NCBI GenBank assembly: GCA_018823795.1
Contig: JAHJGZ010000028.1
Coordinates: forward strand, 1-33,857
From: Candidatus Omnitrophota bacterium
GTDB lineage: Bacteria > Omnitrophota > Omnitrophia > JAHJGZ01
DNA: 33,857 nt
Reading direction: 5' to 3'
Made by a program: the position numbers and the translations under genes
Shown: positions 1 to 6,923 of the stretch, in pieces
Position numbering within the stretch: position 1 is the stretch's first letter
Layout of the letters: every line of letters starts with the position of its first letter
Notes under the pieces: model-generated
What the model was told of the DNA's origin: nothing
Database searches by the model: none
Seen by the model: the letters and a program-made list of their open reading frames with translations, nothing else

Positions 1-376
1 AATCCCTATGTTTTATATCTAAAATATGTTCTCCACATGTTATGATGCCCGTTCCTTGAATAAAAACATACCGATATCTACCATCTCCGTCACCTTCAAA
101 ATAAACACCGTACGGTTCAAATCGAGAAAGTTCCCGCAATACCGTTATAACATCCTCCAGTTCGTATTCCCACTGTATCCCCGTAACAGACGTGCCGTTC
201 TCAAATTTAAATTCTCCTTCTCTAATAGTGAGGTCCCGACCTCTACACGTGTTATAAATTTTTCTTCCAAGATAATCGAGGAAATCCTCATTTTGCACTG
301 CATACCCTACAGCGGTAAAGAAAAAAAGAATTGTATTGATGATGATAAAACCTGTGATTACTTTTTTCATATTCAT
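1..376 (-). CDS. Partial secreted protein of unknown function (C-terminus beyond window)
   Basis: The minus strand has an open frame from ATG at 376 that runs off the left edge without a stop, about 125 codons. An AGGA Shine-Dalgarno core lies 7 bases upstream of this ATG; an in-frame ATG at 370 is the alternative. The first ~27 residues look like a Sec signal peptide: MNMKK, a long hydrophobic run (ITGFIIINTILFFFTAVG), then YAVQ. The exported part is acidic and aromatic with two cysteines (NTCRGRD and ITCGEH) and the run FEGDGDGRYRY. I do not recognise a family. It follows the CcdA-like gene by about 50 bases on the same strand, so co-transcription is likely; a thiol-redox partner next to a cysteine-bearing exported protein is suggestive only. 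Confidence 0.6.
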   Translation of the reverse strand, partial: MNMKKVITGFIIINTILFFFTAVGYAVQNEDFLDYLGRKIYNTCRGRDLTIREGEFKFENGTSVTGIQWEYELEDVITVLRELSRFEPYGVYFEGDGDGRYRYVFIQGTGIITCGEHILDIKHRD

Positions 377-427
377 ATCTCTTTCCTATTATGTATTATT
401 ATTACTCCGTATCGATTTTCAACAGAA

Positions 428-1129
428 TTAATACCACATCATTCCGGCTCGTACAAAAAAATACTCAGCAATAAAAATCATACACACACCAAGTATTTTC
501 TTGATTAGCACCATCCACTTCCCACCCTTTTGCAACGAGATAAGAATACCACTGAAGGTCCCAATAATAATTAACAGTGTCCCTAAGCCAAAAGCAAAAA
601 CAAACAAGAGAAGTGCGCCATAGAGAACACTTTGGGTAGAACTGACAAATGCTAAGACGGTTCCTAATATCGGCGCAGTGCATGGCGCTATGACAGTGCC
701 GGAAAGTGCTCCCATAATAAAAACGCTGATAATACTCTTTGTATTTCCTGAGGCAATACGTCGACTGGTTAAAAATGATGGCAATGGAATAGTAATAACA
801 TCAAGCATTGACAGCGCAAAAATAATGCATACATTGCCAACAATAATATTGGTGACCGGATGCACGCTCACACTGCCAAAAAGCTTCCCTGTTTGAGCGG
901 CTATCATACCCAGGCTTGCATACACAACAGCCATGCCGAAAACATATACAAGAGAAATCAACAATGCATGAATTTTAGAAGAAGCATTGCGCGTACCGAG
1001 AACCCCGATCGTAATAGGAATAATCGGAAATACACACGGGGTAAAACTTGTCAACACACCACCAATGTAGATAATGATTAATGCAAGCAATGGTGCACTC
1101 TGTATATACTCACTTAAATTTTCAAGCAT
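428..1129 (-). CDS. CcdA/DsbD-type transmembrane thiol-disulfide transporter
   Basis: A 233-residue, very hydrophobic protein with about six membrane segments, matching the cytochrome c biogenesis transmembrane (DsbD beta / CcdA) family. These proteins pass electrons from cytoplasmic thioredoxin across the inner membrane through a cysteine pair. Both expected cysteines are visible in their usual settings: FTPCVFP (C32) and IAPCTAP (C150). The N- and C-terminal thioredoxin-like domains of full DsbD are absent, so it is CcdA-like in size. The ATG at 1129 has AAAGGAG 7 bases upstream. The upstream neighbour on this strand is the MEMO1-AMMECR1 fusion, separated by hairpin element A. Family call is firm; whether it serves cytochrome c maturation or another periplasmic reductase is not resolved. 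Confidence 0.88.
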   Translation of the reverse strand: MLENLSEYIQSAPLLALIIIYIGGVLTSFTPCVFPIIPITIGVLGTRNASSKIHALLISLVYVFGMAVVYASLGMIAAQTGKLFGSVSVHPVTNIIVGNVCIIFALSMLDVITIPLPSFLTSRRIASGNTKSIISVFIMGALSGTVIAPCTAPILGTVLAFVSSTQSVLYGALLLFVFAFGLGTLLIIIGTFSGILISLQKGGKWMVLIKKILGVCMIFIAEYFFVRAGMMWY

Positions 1130-1146
1130 ATAAAATCTCCTTTAAC

Positions 1147-1317
1147 GAGACCATGACTTTCGGAGTGTATTGACGTAAGTCATACGGTCGAATTAAACTC
1201 CCACACCAATTATTTCCAATAATTCAAATTTTTTTTAAATACCCCTCACACAATTGGTGTGGGGATAAATTCAGTCACGTGATTTACTGAACGGAGTGAA
1301 AGTAAATCACGACTTCA
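1147..1317. repeat. Composite three-hairpin intergenic element, copy A
   Basis: Three inverted repeats in a row fill this gap. H1: 1149-1159 with 1177-1189, 11 pairs with a 2-base bulge. H2: 1200-1211 with 1252-1263, 12 perfect pairs around a 40-base AT-rich loop. H3: 1278-1288 with 1301-1311, 11 perfect pairs. They are joined by boundary words also found in copy B: GAATTAA between H1 and H2, ATTCAG before H3, CTTCATG after H3. The last word contains the stop codon of the MEMO1-AMMECR1 gene, and the other end abuts the ribosome-binding site of the CcdA-like gene. No T-run follows H3, so it is not an ordinary intrinsic terminator. Confidence 0.7.
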
Positions 1318-2805
1318 TGTATCCTCTCCGAACACTTCTGCCGTATAGGTAAAAACCTCTGCATTTTTCCATCCCTCCCACCCTAATCCTGCTTTATCTT
1401 GCGAACAATGCCCCAGAAATTCATCCAGGGACCAGCCGGTTTCGGTTGCAACTTGTGGCAAGAATGTTCCACTACGAAATCCCTTCTTAATATAAATTCC
1501 ATGTTTACCAAGTTCGATTTCATTTTCATTATTAATCTTTTTCATGGGAGAAAGAACAGAAATCTCTACCGTGAGATTATCAAGTTCCTTTATACTAACC
1601 GGTGGAAATCGAGGATCATGAAATGCAGAAGAAAGTGCCATCTCCTGTACTGTTGTACATAACGGCTTATCCGAAAAGAAATTACCAATGCACCCGCGCA
1701 GGGATCCCTGTTTCGTATGGAGGGTCACAAAAACGCCATTCTTAAGCTGGAGCTCAGGGTTTGCTGTCTCAATTTTTGATACGTTACCTGTTGTCAATTG
1801 TTCACGGATCGAATTGCGTACAATAGAAAAGAGCTCCTCTCTACTTTTTTGAGAAATCATTTGATCATTATTTTCTCTCTTCATATTTTTTTCCCCTTTT
1901 TTTATTATTGCTATCGATACATACCCAACAACATTACTTTTATCACCTGCCGTATCACCTGAATTGGCATATTTTAACACCGTCGCTTCACGTGCGCCAA
2001 TAAGATCCGCATACATAAGTGCTGTTACTACCGGACATTTACCACAGGCAGAGGCGGTCTTTTCTTTAAAAAAACTTTGTAATCCTTGAGGCGACATTCT
2101 CATTATTTCCTGGACGGTCTGTTCGTCCATTTGATTTGCTTTACGATATGGTTCAAAATGAGAAAGGTCGGTACTCGCTACGACCAAGATATTTTTTGTT
2201 TGAGCTATTTTTGCGAGCTCGTGGGCAACAGCCTGTGCAGTTTCATAGCTGGTATCGCCAATAACAATCGGAATTAATTTGAAATGGTCTTCTAAAACAA
2301 CTTGCAGAAACGGTAATTGCACTTCAAGAGAATGTTCTCTCTCATGGGCAAAAGCATGGAAACCAATCAACGGACTTGCTCCTCTGAGTAATGCAGCCGC
2401 TTCCTGATCGATGGGAATATTTCCTAATGGCGTTTCATAGGAAGTTCCATCAAATACTGAAGCCCCCTGGAATGGATAATAGTGAGAAACAGCAAGAACG
2501 GCGACTATGTCGAACTTATTGCCTCTCAACAACTTATATCCGTATGCAGCAACAGGCCCTGAATAGATATACCCAGCATGGGGTGATATGAGCACTTTGA
2601 GATCTCCCTCAACATGTTGGGCAGGAACCGTTTTAAGATATTGAGTGATCATTTTCCTTAATTGAGTAGGATTATCGGGATAAAAAGCACCGGCAACAGC
2701 AGCCTTACGGATTGAAGCTTGAGCTTCAAGCGCAACTGGAGTAACCATATCGGCAAAAAAAACAATGTTTGGTAAGAGTAAAAATATAATAATACGTTTT
2801 ATCAT
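1315..2805 (-). CDS. Exported MEMO1-AMMECR1 fusion (AmmeMemoRadiSam B-A)
   Basis: Two domains that are usually separate genes. After a signal-peptide-like start (MIKR plus a hydrophobic run to about residue 22) comes a MEMO1 domain (about 30-300) with its putative metal ligands: PHAGY (H76), SHYYP (H108), LSHFE (H216) and ACGKC (C254). From about residue 320 to 480 is an AMMECR1 domain with the signature LRGCIG (369-374). Both families occur together with a radical SAM protein in the so-called AmmeMemoRadiSam system, whose function is uncertain; no radical SAM gene is in this window. I start at ATG 2805 because it begins the signal peptide. The frame stays open up to a TTG at 2952, but that N-terminus reads through hairpin-rich DNA. 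The ribosome site at 2805 is weak. A second MEMO1 gene lies upstream. Confidence 0.88.
   Translation of the reverse strand: MIKRIIIFLLLPNIVFFADMVTPVALEAQASIRKAAVAGAFYPDNPTQLRKMITQYLKTVPAQHVEGDLKVLISPHAGYIYSGPVAAYGYKLLRGNKFDIVAVLAVSHYYPFQGASVFDGTSYETPLGNIPIDQEAAALLRGASPLIGFHAFAHEREHSLEVQLPFLQVVLEDHFKLIPIVIGDTSYETAQAVAHELAKIAQTKNILVVASTDLSHFEPYRKANQMDEQTVQEIMRMSPQGLQSFFKEKTASACGKCPVVTALMYADLIGAREATVLKYANSGDTAGDKSNVVGYVSIAIIKKGEKNMKRENNDQMISQKSREELFSIVRNSIREQLTTGNVSKIETANPELQLKNGVFVTLHTKQGSLRGCIGNFFSDKPLCTTVQEMALSSAFHDPRFPPVSIKELDNLTVEISVLSPMKKINNENEIELGKHGIYIKKGFRSGTFLPQVATETGWSLDEFLGHCSQDKAGLGWEGWKNAEVFTYTAEVFGEDT
1882..1896 (-). promoter_or_regulatory. Candidate internal ribosome-binding site and ATG ahead of the AMMECR1 domain
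   Basis: Inside the fusion gene, in the linker between the MEMO1 and AMMECR1 domains, the minus strand carries AAAGGGGA followed 8 bases after GGGG by an in-frame ATG at 1884. It is a stronger ribosome site than the one at the gene's own start, and it would yield a free AMMECR1 protein of about 189 residues without a signal peptide. The same spot holds two A7 runs around GGGG. Confidence 0.4.
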
Positions 2806-3024
2806 TTTTTTATACGGTACGTTATAAAACCTAACAATATATTTTCTAACCAGCCAATTTTTTAAAATAACGTCCCTTGTGAGGCACAAGTGTGTCCCCT
2901 TTGTGCTCATGTTTAAAGGGCCGTATAAAGGGAAGTGTTCCAATGAGAGCAAAAAACTTTATCGCTCTTTTTAAAAATGTCCTTCGTCTGTAATCCATAT
3001 ACCAGTACTACCTTTCTTCTATCG
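2806..3024 (-). other. Gene-free leader with short inverted repeats
   Basis: This 219-base gap before the MEMO1-AMMECR1 gene has no convincing gene. It contains a 6-bp hairpin at 2876-2890 (CTTGTG, loop AGG, CACAAG) beside GGGGACAC-type sequence. A further TTGTG at about 2900 could compete for the CACAA arm. A 5-bp hairpin at 2946-2968 encloses an AT-rich loop. I see no clear terminator or strong promoter. It may be the decayed remnant of a small mobile palindrome or an untranslated leader. Confidence 0.3.
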
Positions 3025-3288
3025 TTATTCATCCTCGTTAATTCTTTTATAATATTTTGCCTTGTGTAAACTGGCCTTATCGTTCATCAATGCTTCTTTC
3101 AACTTTTTTTCTTTTACTAATTCTTTCAGTTTTACTTCGTCTATCTCTGGCTCTTTCTCTTTTTGGATATTTACCGGTTCTTCGAGATTATCTGGTACTT
3201 TTTCCTGTCCCCCCGCAAGACACAAGAAACAGGGGATTGCCATTATCCCGATAATAGTAAAAGTGATTTTCTTATACGTTTTCATCAT
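3025..3288 (-). CDS. Small secreted, highly charged protein of unknown function
   Basis: An 87-residue frame with a basic start (MMKTYKK), a hydrophobic stretch (ITFTIIGIMAIPCFLCLAG) and then a strongly charged Lys/Glu tail that is probably helical (for example VKLKELVKEKKLKEAL). It has two cysteines at the end of the hydrophobic part, but neither fits a standard lipobox well, so whether it is a lipoprotein is open. Its ATG pair at 3288/3285 sits 11 bases after the stop of the upstream MEMO1 gene, with AGACAGG just before it, which indicates translational coupling. It is placed between two MEMO1-domain genes. No family recognised. Confidence 0.6.
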   Translation of the reverse strand: MMKTYKKITFTIIGIMAIPCFLCLAGGQEKVPDNLEEPVNIQKEKEPEIDEVKLKELVKEKKLKEALMNDKASLHKAKYYKRINEDE

Positions 3289-3299
3289 CCTGTCTTCTG

Positions 3300-4103
3300 C
3301 TACTCTATGATCATTCCTGCATAACCAACAACCTGGTCAAAATCACCAGAAGCTTCACCGCTGGTCCGATAGTCAATAAGTTGGGCGGTTGTTGCTCCAA
3401 GCGCCTTTGCTGCAACCAATAAAATATACACGGGGATAAAACCACACATTGATATATTGAGACGAGAAACCGTCTCAGCTAAAGCATCTTCATCAAGCTG
3501 TTGAATAGCGCTGATCGCCTCCTTATCTTTCTTCTCTGCCGCTTGATGAGATTCATAATGGGTCATGTCACTTGACGCAACGATAAGCACATTCTTCCCC
3601 CTCAGACATTGCGCTATAGCGTTCCCAACAGCACGACAGTGTTCCAGATTATGTGAACCTATAGTTAAAGGCACTATAGTAACGTTATTATTGAGAAAAT
3701 ACAAAAAGGGGAGTTCTACTTCAAGCGAATGTTCTAAACGGTGTGCTGCTGTATCAGCCTTTATATATGAAGAACTCTCGATGAGTTCGCTGGCTAATTG
3801 CTCATTAATAGCAACATCACCAAGAGGCATTTGCCACGTTCCGCAAGACATGAGAGAAAATGCCTCCCCTGCCCCCGTATGATTGGGACCAAGAAGCACG
3901 ACACTATCAGGCACATCTACGTGTGCAATAGTTACTGCAGCGGTGGTTCCGGAATATATATAACCAGCATGCGGCATAATAACACCAATAACCTTTTTTT
4001 TCTGCCGATGAGATGGAATATGCTCTTTAAGAAAGGAATGAAGAGTCTTTTTATTGGCTGGATAAAACTGTCCAGCCACGCGTGGGGGTCTGACTGCAGG
4101 CAT
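3300..4103 (-). CDS. amrB: MEMO1 family protein (AmmeMemoRadiSam system protein B)
   Basis: A full-length stand-alone MEMO1 protein of 267 residues. MEMO1 is related in fold to class III extradiol dioxygenases. The conserved metal-site residues are present: MPHAGYIYSG (H45), LGPNHTG (H75), SSDMTHYE (H182) and SMCGF (C220), as are HSLEVELPFL and the terminal VGYAGMIIE. There is no signal peptide, unlike the MEMO1 domain of the fusion gene downstream, so the two paralogues probably work in different compartments. ATG 4103 has GGAGG about 10 bases upstream. It lies 35 bases after the TIM-barrel gene and 11 before the small secreted protein, in one leftward operon. The symbol follows current usage for this family; biochemical function is not established. 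Confidence 0.9.
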   Translation of the reverse strand: MPAVRPPRVAGQFYPANKKTLHSFLKEHIPSHRQKKKVIGVIMPHAGYIYSGTTAAVTIAHVDVPDSVVLLGPNHTGAGEAFSLMSCGTWQMPLGDVAINEQLASELIESSSYIKADTAAHRLEHSLEVELPFLYFLNNNVTIVPLTIGSHNLEHCRAVGNAIAQCLRGKNVLIVASSDMTHYESHQAAEKKDKEAISAIQQLDEDALAETVSRLNISMCGFIPVYILLVAAKALGATTAQLIDYRTSGEASGDFDQVVGYAGMIIE

Positions 4104-4138
4104 GCTTCACAACCTCCATTTTCTTATTTTAAGACAGC

Positions 4139-5065
4139 TTATCTAAAAACTTCGGTGTCTAACCGTTTTACCCCTTTAAGAATGTCATCCGATGTTGCGC
4201 AGGAATGAACTTCGATAACTTTTATTACCTTTTCGAGATTAAATCGTCGCAATATCCTCCAATCGAACTCTCCCTGAAAGGGGGCATAATGATCTTGTAG
4301 ATTTATTATATCATGAAGATGAATACCAATCATCTTTTTATGAAAAGATTCTAAGTACAAGCAGGGAGAATAAAATCCTAATTGTTCAAGAACAAACGCA
4401 TGCCCTATATCATGCCAATAGGACAAGGTATCATCATTAAAATATCGAAAAAGCTTTTTCAGCTCAGACGGGGACGGAAGTTCTCTATGGTAAAAACGGT
4501 TTTCAATGCCGAGCCGTATATTTCTTGACTGTGCGAATGGAAGTAATTCTGAACAACTTGTTGTCAGCGCATCAAAGTGTTCTTTTACTTTTTGTTCGCG
4601 ATCATCAATTGCTTCATGAAAAAGTTTTCGAAATGTTTTCGATTCTTTCCCCACACTATAGTAAAAACCAATTAATTGTTTTGTTCGCAATTGAGTAGCA
4701 ACATGCCCCGAATGAATAATAACAACACCCGCATTGACTTTTGATGCCGTATCTATCGTTTGCTTCGTATAAGAAACGGCTTGTCGCCGTATTGCTTCTT
4801 CATTGGACGCAAGTGAGGGAATATCCGGGTTTGCATCTTCATCTTTAATATTTGTAGGGTGTGGACAATAATTGTGAATACTACTAATGGCAATGTTGTT
4901 ATGACGGACATATTCAACAATGCCGTTAAGTTTATCAACATTAAGTTGAAAATTGAGTTCTATCGCTTTAAACCCTAACTGCTTAATATCGGATACTACT
5001 GCCTCCCCATTTTCATGTTTGAGGCAATTCCATGCCGTTGATAACGAATAATTATTGATCATCAT
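4139..5065 (-). CDS. Xylose isomerase-like TIM-barrel protein (sugar phosphate isomerase/epimerase family)
   Basis: 308 residues resembling the AP-endonuclease-2 / xylose isomerase-like TIM barrels, which bind divalent metals and isomerise or epimerise sugars or cleave related substrates. Family landmarks occur in order: GFKAIELNF near the start, VVIIHSGHV in the middle (about 114-122), LGIENRF (metal-ligand Glu), YWHDIGHA (Asp/His pair), IGIHLHDI and a final VIKVIEVHS strand. Substrate cannot be told from the sequence. Two adjacent ATGs (5065 and 5062) are possible starts; the ribosome site is weak. It follows glucose-6-phosphate isomerase by about 65 bases and precedes the MEMO1 gene, so it may act in sugar metabolism. 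Confidence 0.82.
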   Translation of the reverse strand: MMINNYSLSTAWNCLKHENGEAVVSDIKQLGFKAIELNFQLNVDKLNGIVEYVRHNNIAISSIHNYCPHPTNIKDEDANPDIPSLASNEEAIRRQAVSYTKQTIDTASKVNAGVVIIHSGHVATQLRTKQLIGFYYSVGKESKTFRKLFHEAIDDREQKVKEHFDALTTSCSELLPFAQSRNIRLGIENRFYHRELPSPSELKKLFRYFNDDTLSYWHDIGHAFVLEQLGFYSPCLYLESFHKKMIGIHLHDIINLQDHYAPFQGEFDWRILRRFNLEKVIKVIEVHSCATSDDILKGVKRLDTEVFR

Positions 5066-5131
5066 ATACCATACTTTTATTATGCCAAATTGGAACGTGA
5101 ACGGTGGGCGTGGTAAAACCGGGTATTGTGG

Positions 5132-6553
5132 TTATGCAGAGGCTGCATCGTTTAATATACGCTTTGTCTCTATCTTATATCCTTCGACCCCTGCCTGTTC
5201 ATACGTTAATCGACCAATATCCCGCAGTTCCCCTTCAAAAGCAACAGCACACTCTAATGTATACATTAATTTGCAAATCGCATAGGTATCAATTTTTGGT
5301 AAACTAATAGTAACGTTGGGAACCCCACATTCAGTAAAGTTAATTTCTGTGCCGAGTTGTGATGCATTTTGAATAAAACTAAACTTTTTCCCTTCAAGGA
5401 CTTCTAATCCTCCTCCGATACCACTTCCTTTTGGGATAATAAAATCTTTTTTGCGGTCGTATTCATCAACTTTAATAAAAATAATAAGTTTATCTTTCGG
5501 ACCATTAATAATACCGTTCAGAATAGAATGGTTGCCTGTCGGGCCACACGTCGCAACGACATTTTGCCCTTGGCCCTTCTCTTGTAACGATTCAGTACTT
5601 AATTGTGTATACCAATCGCCGATAAATCTCAGTTTTTTTGAAAAAGGATAGAAACACAAGGTCCCCTTGTGTTTCTTCTCTGCCAACAGATCTACTATCG
5701 CTAGATTAGCAGCAACATTTTCAGGGCTGAGAGGGTCGAGATAGGCACATGCTTCGGCATCGCGTAATCCATGGATAGCACTTGCAATCCGTTGTTCGAT
5801 ACTTTCATGTTTCACATTGGTTGTTACCGCAAGAAATAATAAGCCAACAGGAGAGGCAAAAGAAAATCTACCCCCAACACCATCAGGGACAGGAAGCAGA
5901 CCCCTAAATTTAATCTTCTGTTTTTCATTAAGCTTAAACAGTGTGCTTTTTTCCGTAAGGCCGGTGGTCGCCACAATATACTGAGAATATTCCTCCTTTT
6001 TTTGCCCTTTTTCCTTCAATTTTCTTTCCAACACATCCTTGATGGTCAAAAATGCAGCAATAGTCTCACTCGTCGTCCCGGATTTTGAAATCACATTGTA
6101 TATCGTCTTCAACAACAGATCTCTTTTCTCTAACGCTTCTAATATGTCATACAATTCAGAGGGATCAAACGTATCGCCAGTAAAATACACTTCAGGTGCA
6201 CCCCCTCGTTCCTCTGGTGAGAGAAGGTTATGTTGGGAATGATTAAGCGCGCCGTGGAGCGTACGTGCTCCAAGGTCGGATCCGCCTATACCGATGGTAA
6301 CAAAGGCTTGTGGTTTAAATGTTTCTCTAATCTCTTTTGCAACATGGATAACGTCGTTAACTATGTGCTTTTGCTCATGAGACTTCGTCCACGCACGTAG
6401 ATTCTTAACAAGAAGTGCATAGTCCTTTGATTCGATTTTAAAGGTATTTTGTATCGTTGCAACCGCATCTTTAAGGGCCACAATGTCACTTTTCTCTATT
6501 CTATCTTTCGGTTTTATTGTTTTACTTGAAACATTATCAATTTTTATTTTCAT
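5132..6553 (-). CDS. pgi: Glucose-6-phosphate isomerase
   Basis: Interconverts glucose 6-phosphate and fructose 6-phosphate in glycolysis and gluconeogenesis. The 473 residues contain the sugar-isomerase landmarks: GIGGSDLGA (88-96), SKSGTTSET (156-164, phosphate binding), and GDWYTQLSTESLQEKG around residue 320 with the catalytic Glu. A C-terminal helix-rich part follows. Length is nearer the shorter bacterial forms than the ~550-residue enterobacterial enzyme. ATG 6553 has AAGGAG 8 bases before it. Composite hairpin element C lies just upstream, and a terminator for the giant gene lies beyond it. This is therefore probably the first gene of the leftward operon running to the window edge. 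No missing catalytic motif. Confidence 0.95.
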   Translation of the reverse strand: MKIKIDNVSSKTIKPKDRIEKSDIVALKDAVATIQNTFKIESKDYALLVKNLRAWTKSHEQKHIVNDVIHVAKEIRETFKPQAFVTIGIGGSDLGARTLHGALNHSQHNLLSPEERGGAPEVYFTGDTFDPSELYDILEALEKRDLLLKTIYNVISKSGTTSETIAAFLTIKDVLERKLKEKGQKKEEYSQYIVATTGLTEKSTLFKLNEKQKIKFRGLLPVPDGVGGRFSFASPVGLLFLAVTTNVKHESIEQRIASAIHGLRDAEACAYLDPLSPENVAANLAIVDLLAEKKHKGTLCFYPFSKKLRFIGDWYTQLSTESLQEKGQGQNVVATCGPTGNHSILNGIINGPKDKLIIFIKVDEYDRKKDFIIPKGSGIGGGLEVLEGKKFSFIQNASQLGTEINFTECGVPNVTISLPKIDTYAICKLMYTLECAVAFEGELRDIGRLTYEQAGVEGYKIETKRILNDAASA

Positions 6554-6568
6554 ACCAAATACTCCTTA

Positions 6569-6812
6569 AATGACCGCATAATTTATGGAGTCTGAAAGAC
6601 AACATAAATTATTTTCGGGAATTCAACCCAGCACCTTTTATCTATTCGGTTAATTTTTTTTCGCATCTTTGAATATTGAATTTACCTTATCGCACCTAAT
6701 AACTTTTTATTATTTCATCAAAAAAGGTGCTGGGTACATTCCTGCCTACCGTCAGACAGGTAGGCATATACTTTAGCTTCATTTTCTTTTCATTCGCTAA
6801 AGTATATCTTCA
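6569..6812. repeat. Composite hairpin intergenic element, copy C
   Basis: Same architecture as copies A and B with different stem sequences. H1: 6578-6587 with 6603-6612 (10 perfect pairs) extended by CCG 6574-6576 with CGG 6616-6618. The GAATTCA boundary follows. H2: 6627-6639 with 6722-6734 (13 perfect pairs) around an ~82-base AT-rich loop. ACATTC comes next. An extra 8-bp hairpin 6743-6750/6759-6766 looks inserted. H3: 6767-6777 with 6796-6806 (11 perfect pairs), then TCTTCATA. The right-hand word of the other copies, CTTCAT, is retained. The left end (TTAAATGA) abuts the ribosome site of pgi. Confidence 0.65.
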
Positions 6813-6862
6813 TATATTTTCCTTTATCTTCTTACTTTTTTCAACCCTTTTCTCGCTGTACA

Positions 6863-6900
6863 CAAAAAAAGGTGAGATTGCATTGCAATCTCACCTTAAA
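6863..6900 (-). terminator. Intrinsic terminator of the giant ChaN-like gene
   Basis: On the minus strand, 24 bases after the stop codon, AAGGTGAGATTG pairs perfectly with CAATCTCACCTT and is followed by a T7 run. The arms extend to 14 pairs on paper around a tiny loop. An A-run on the other side makes it potentially bidirectional. Confidence 0.88.
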
Positions 6901-6923
6901 AATATCACGCGTCCAATTAACTA

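Noticed and set aside
26-508. Plus-strand open frame of 160 residues at the left edge
   Set aside because: It lies antisense to a minus-strand frame with a signal peptide and a good ribosome site, and its translation has no domain-like pattern.
1278-1311. H3 hairpins of elements A and B as intrinsic terminators
   Set aside because: Stems are strong but no T-run follows on either strand.
2806-2952. N-terminal extension of the MEMO1-AMMECR1 gene from a TTG codon
   Set aside because: It reads through hairpin-rich intergenic sequence and would bury the signal peptide; ATG 2805 is preferred.
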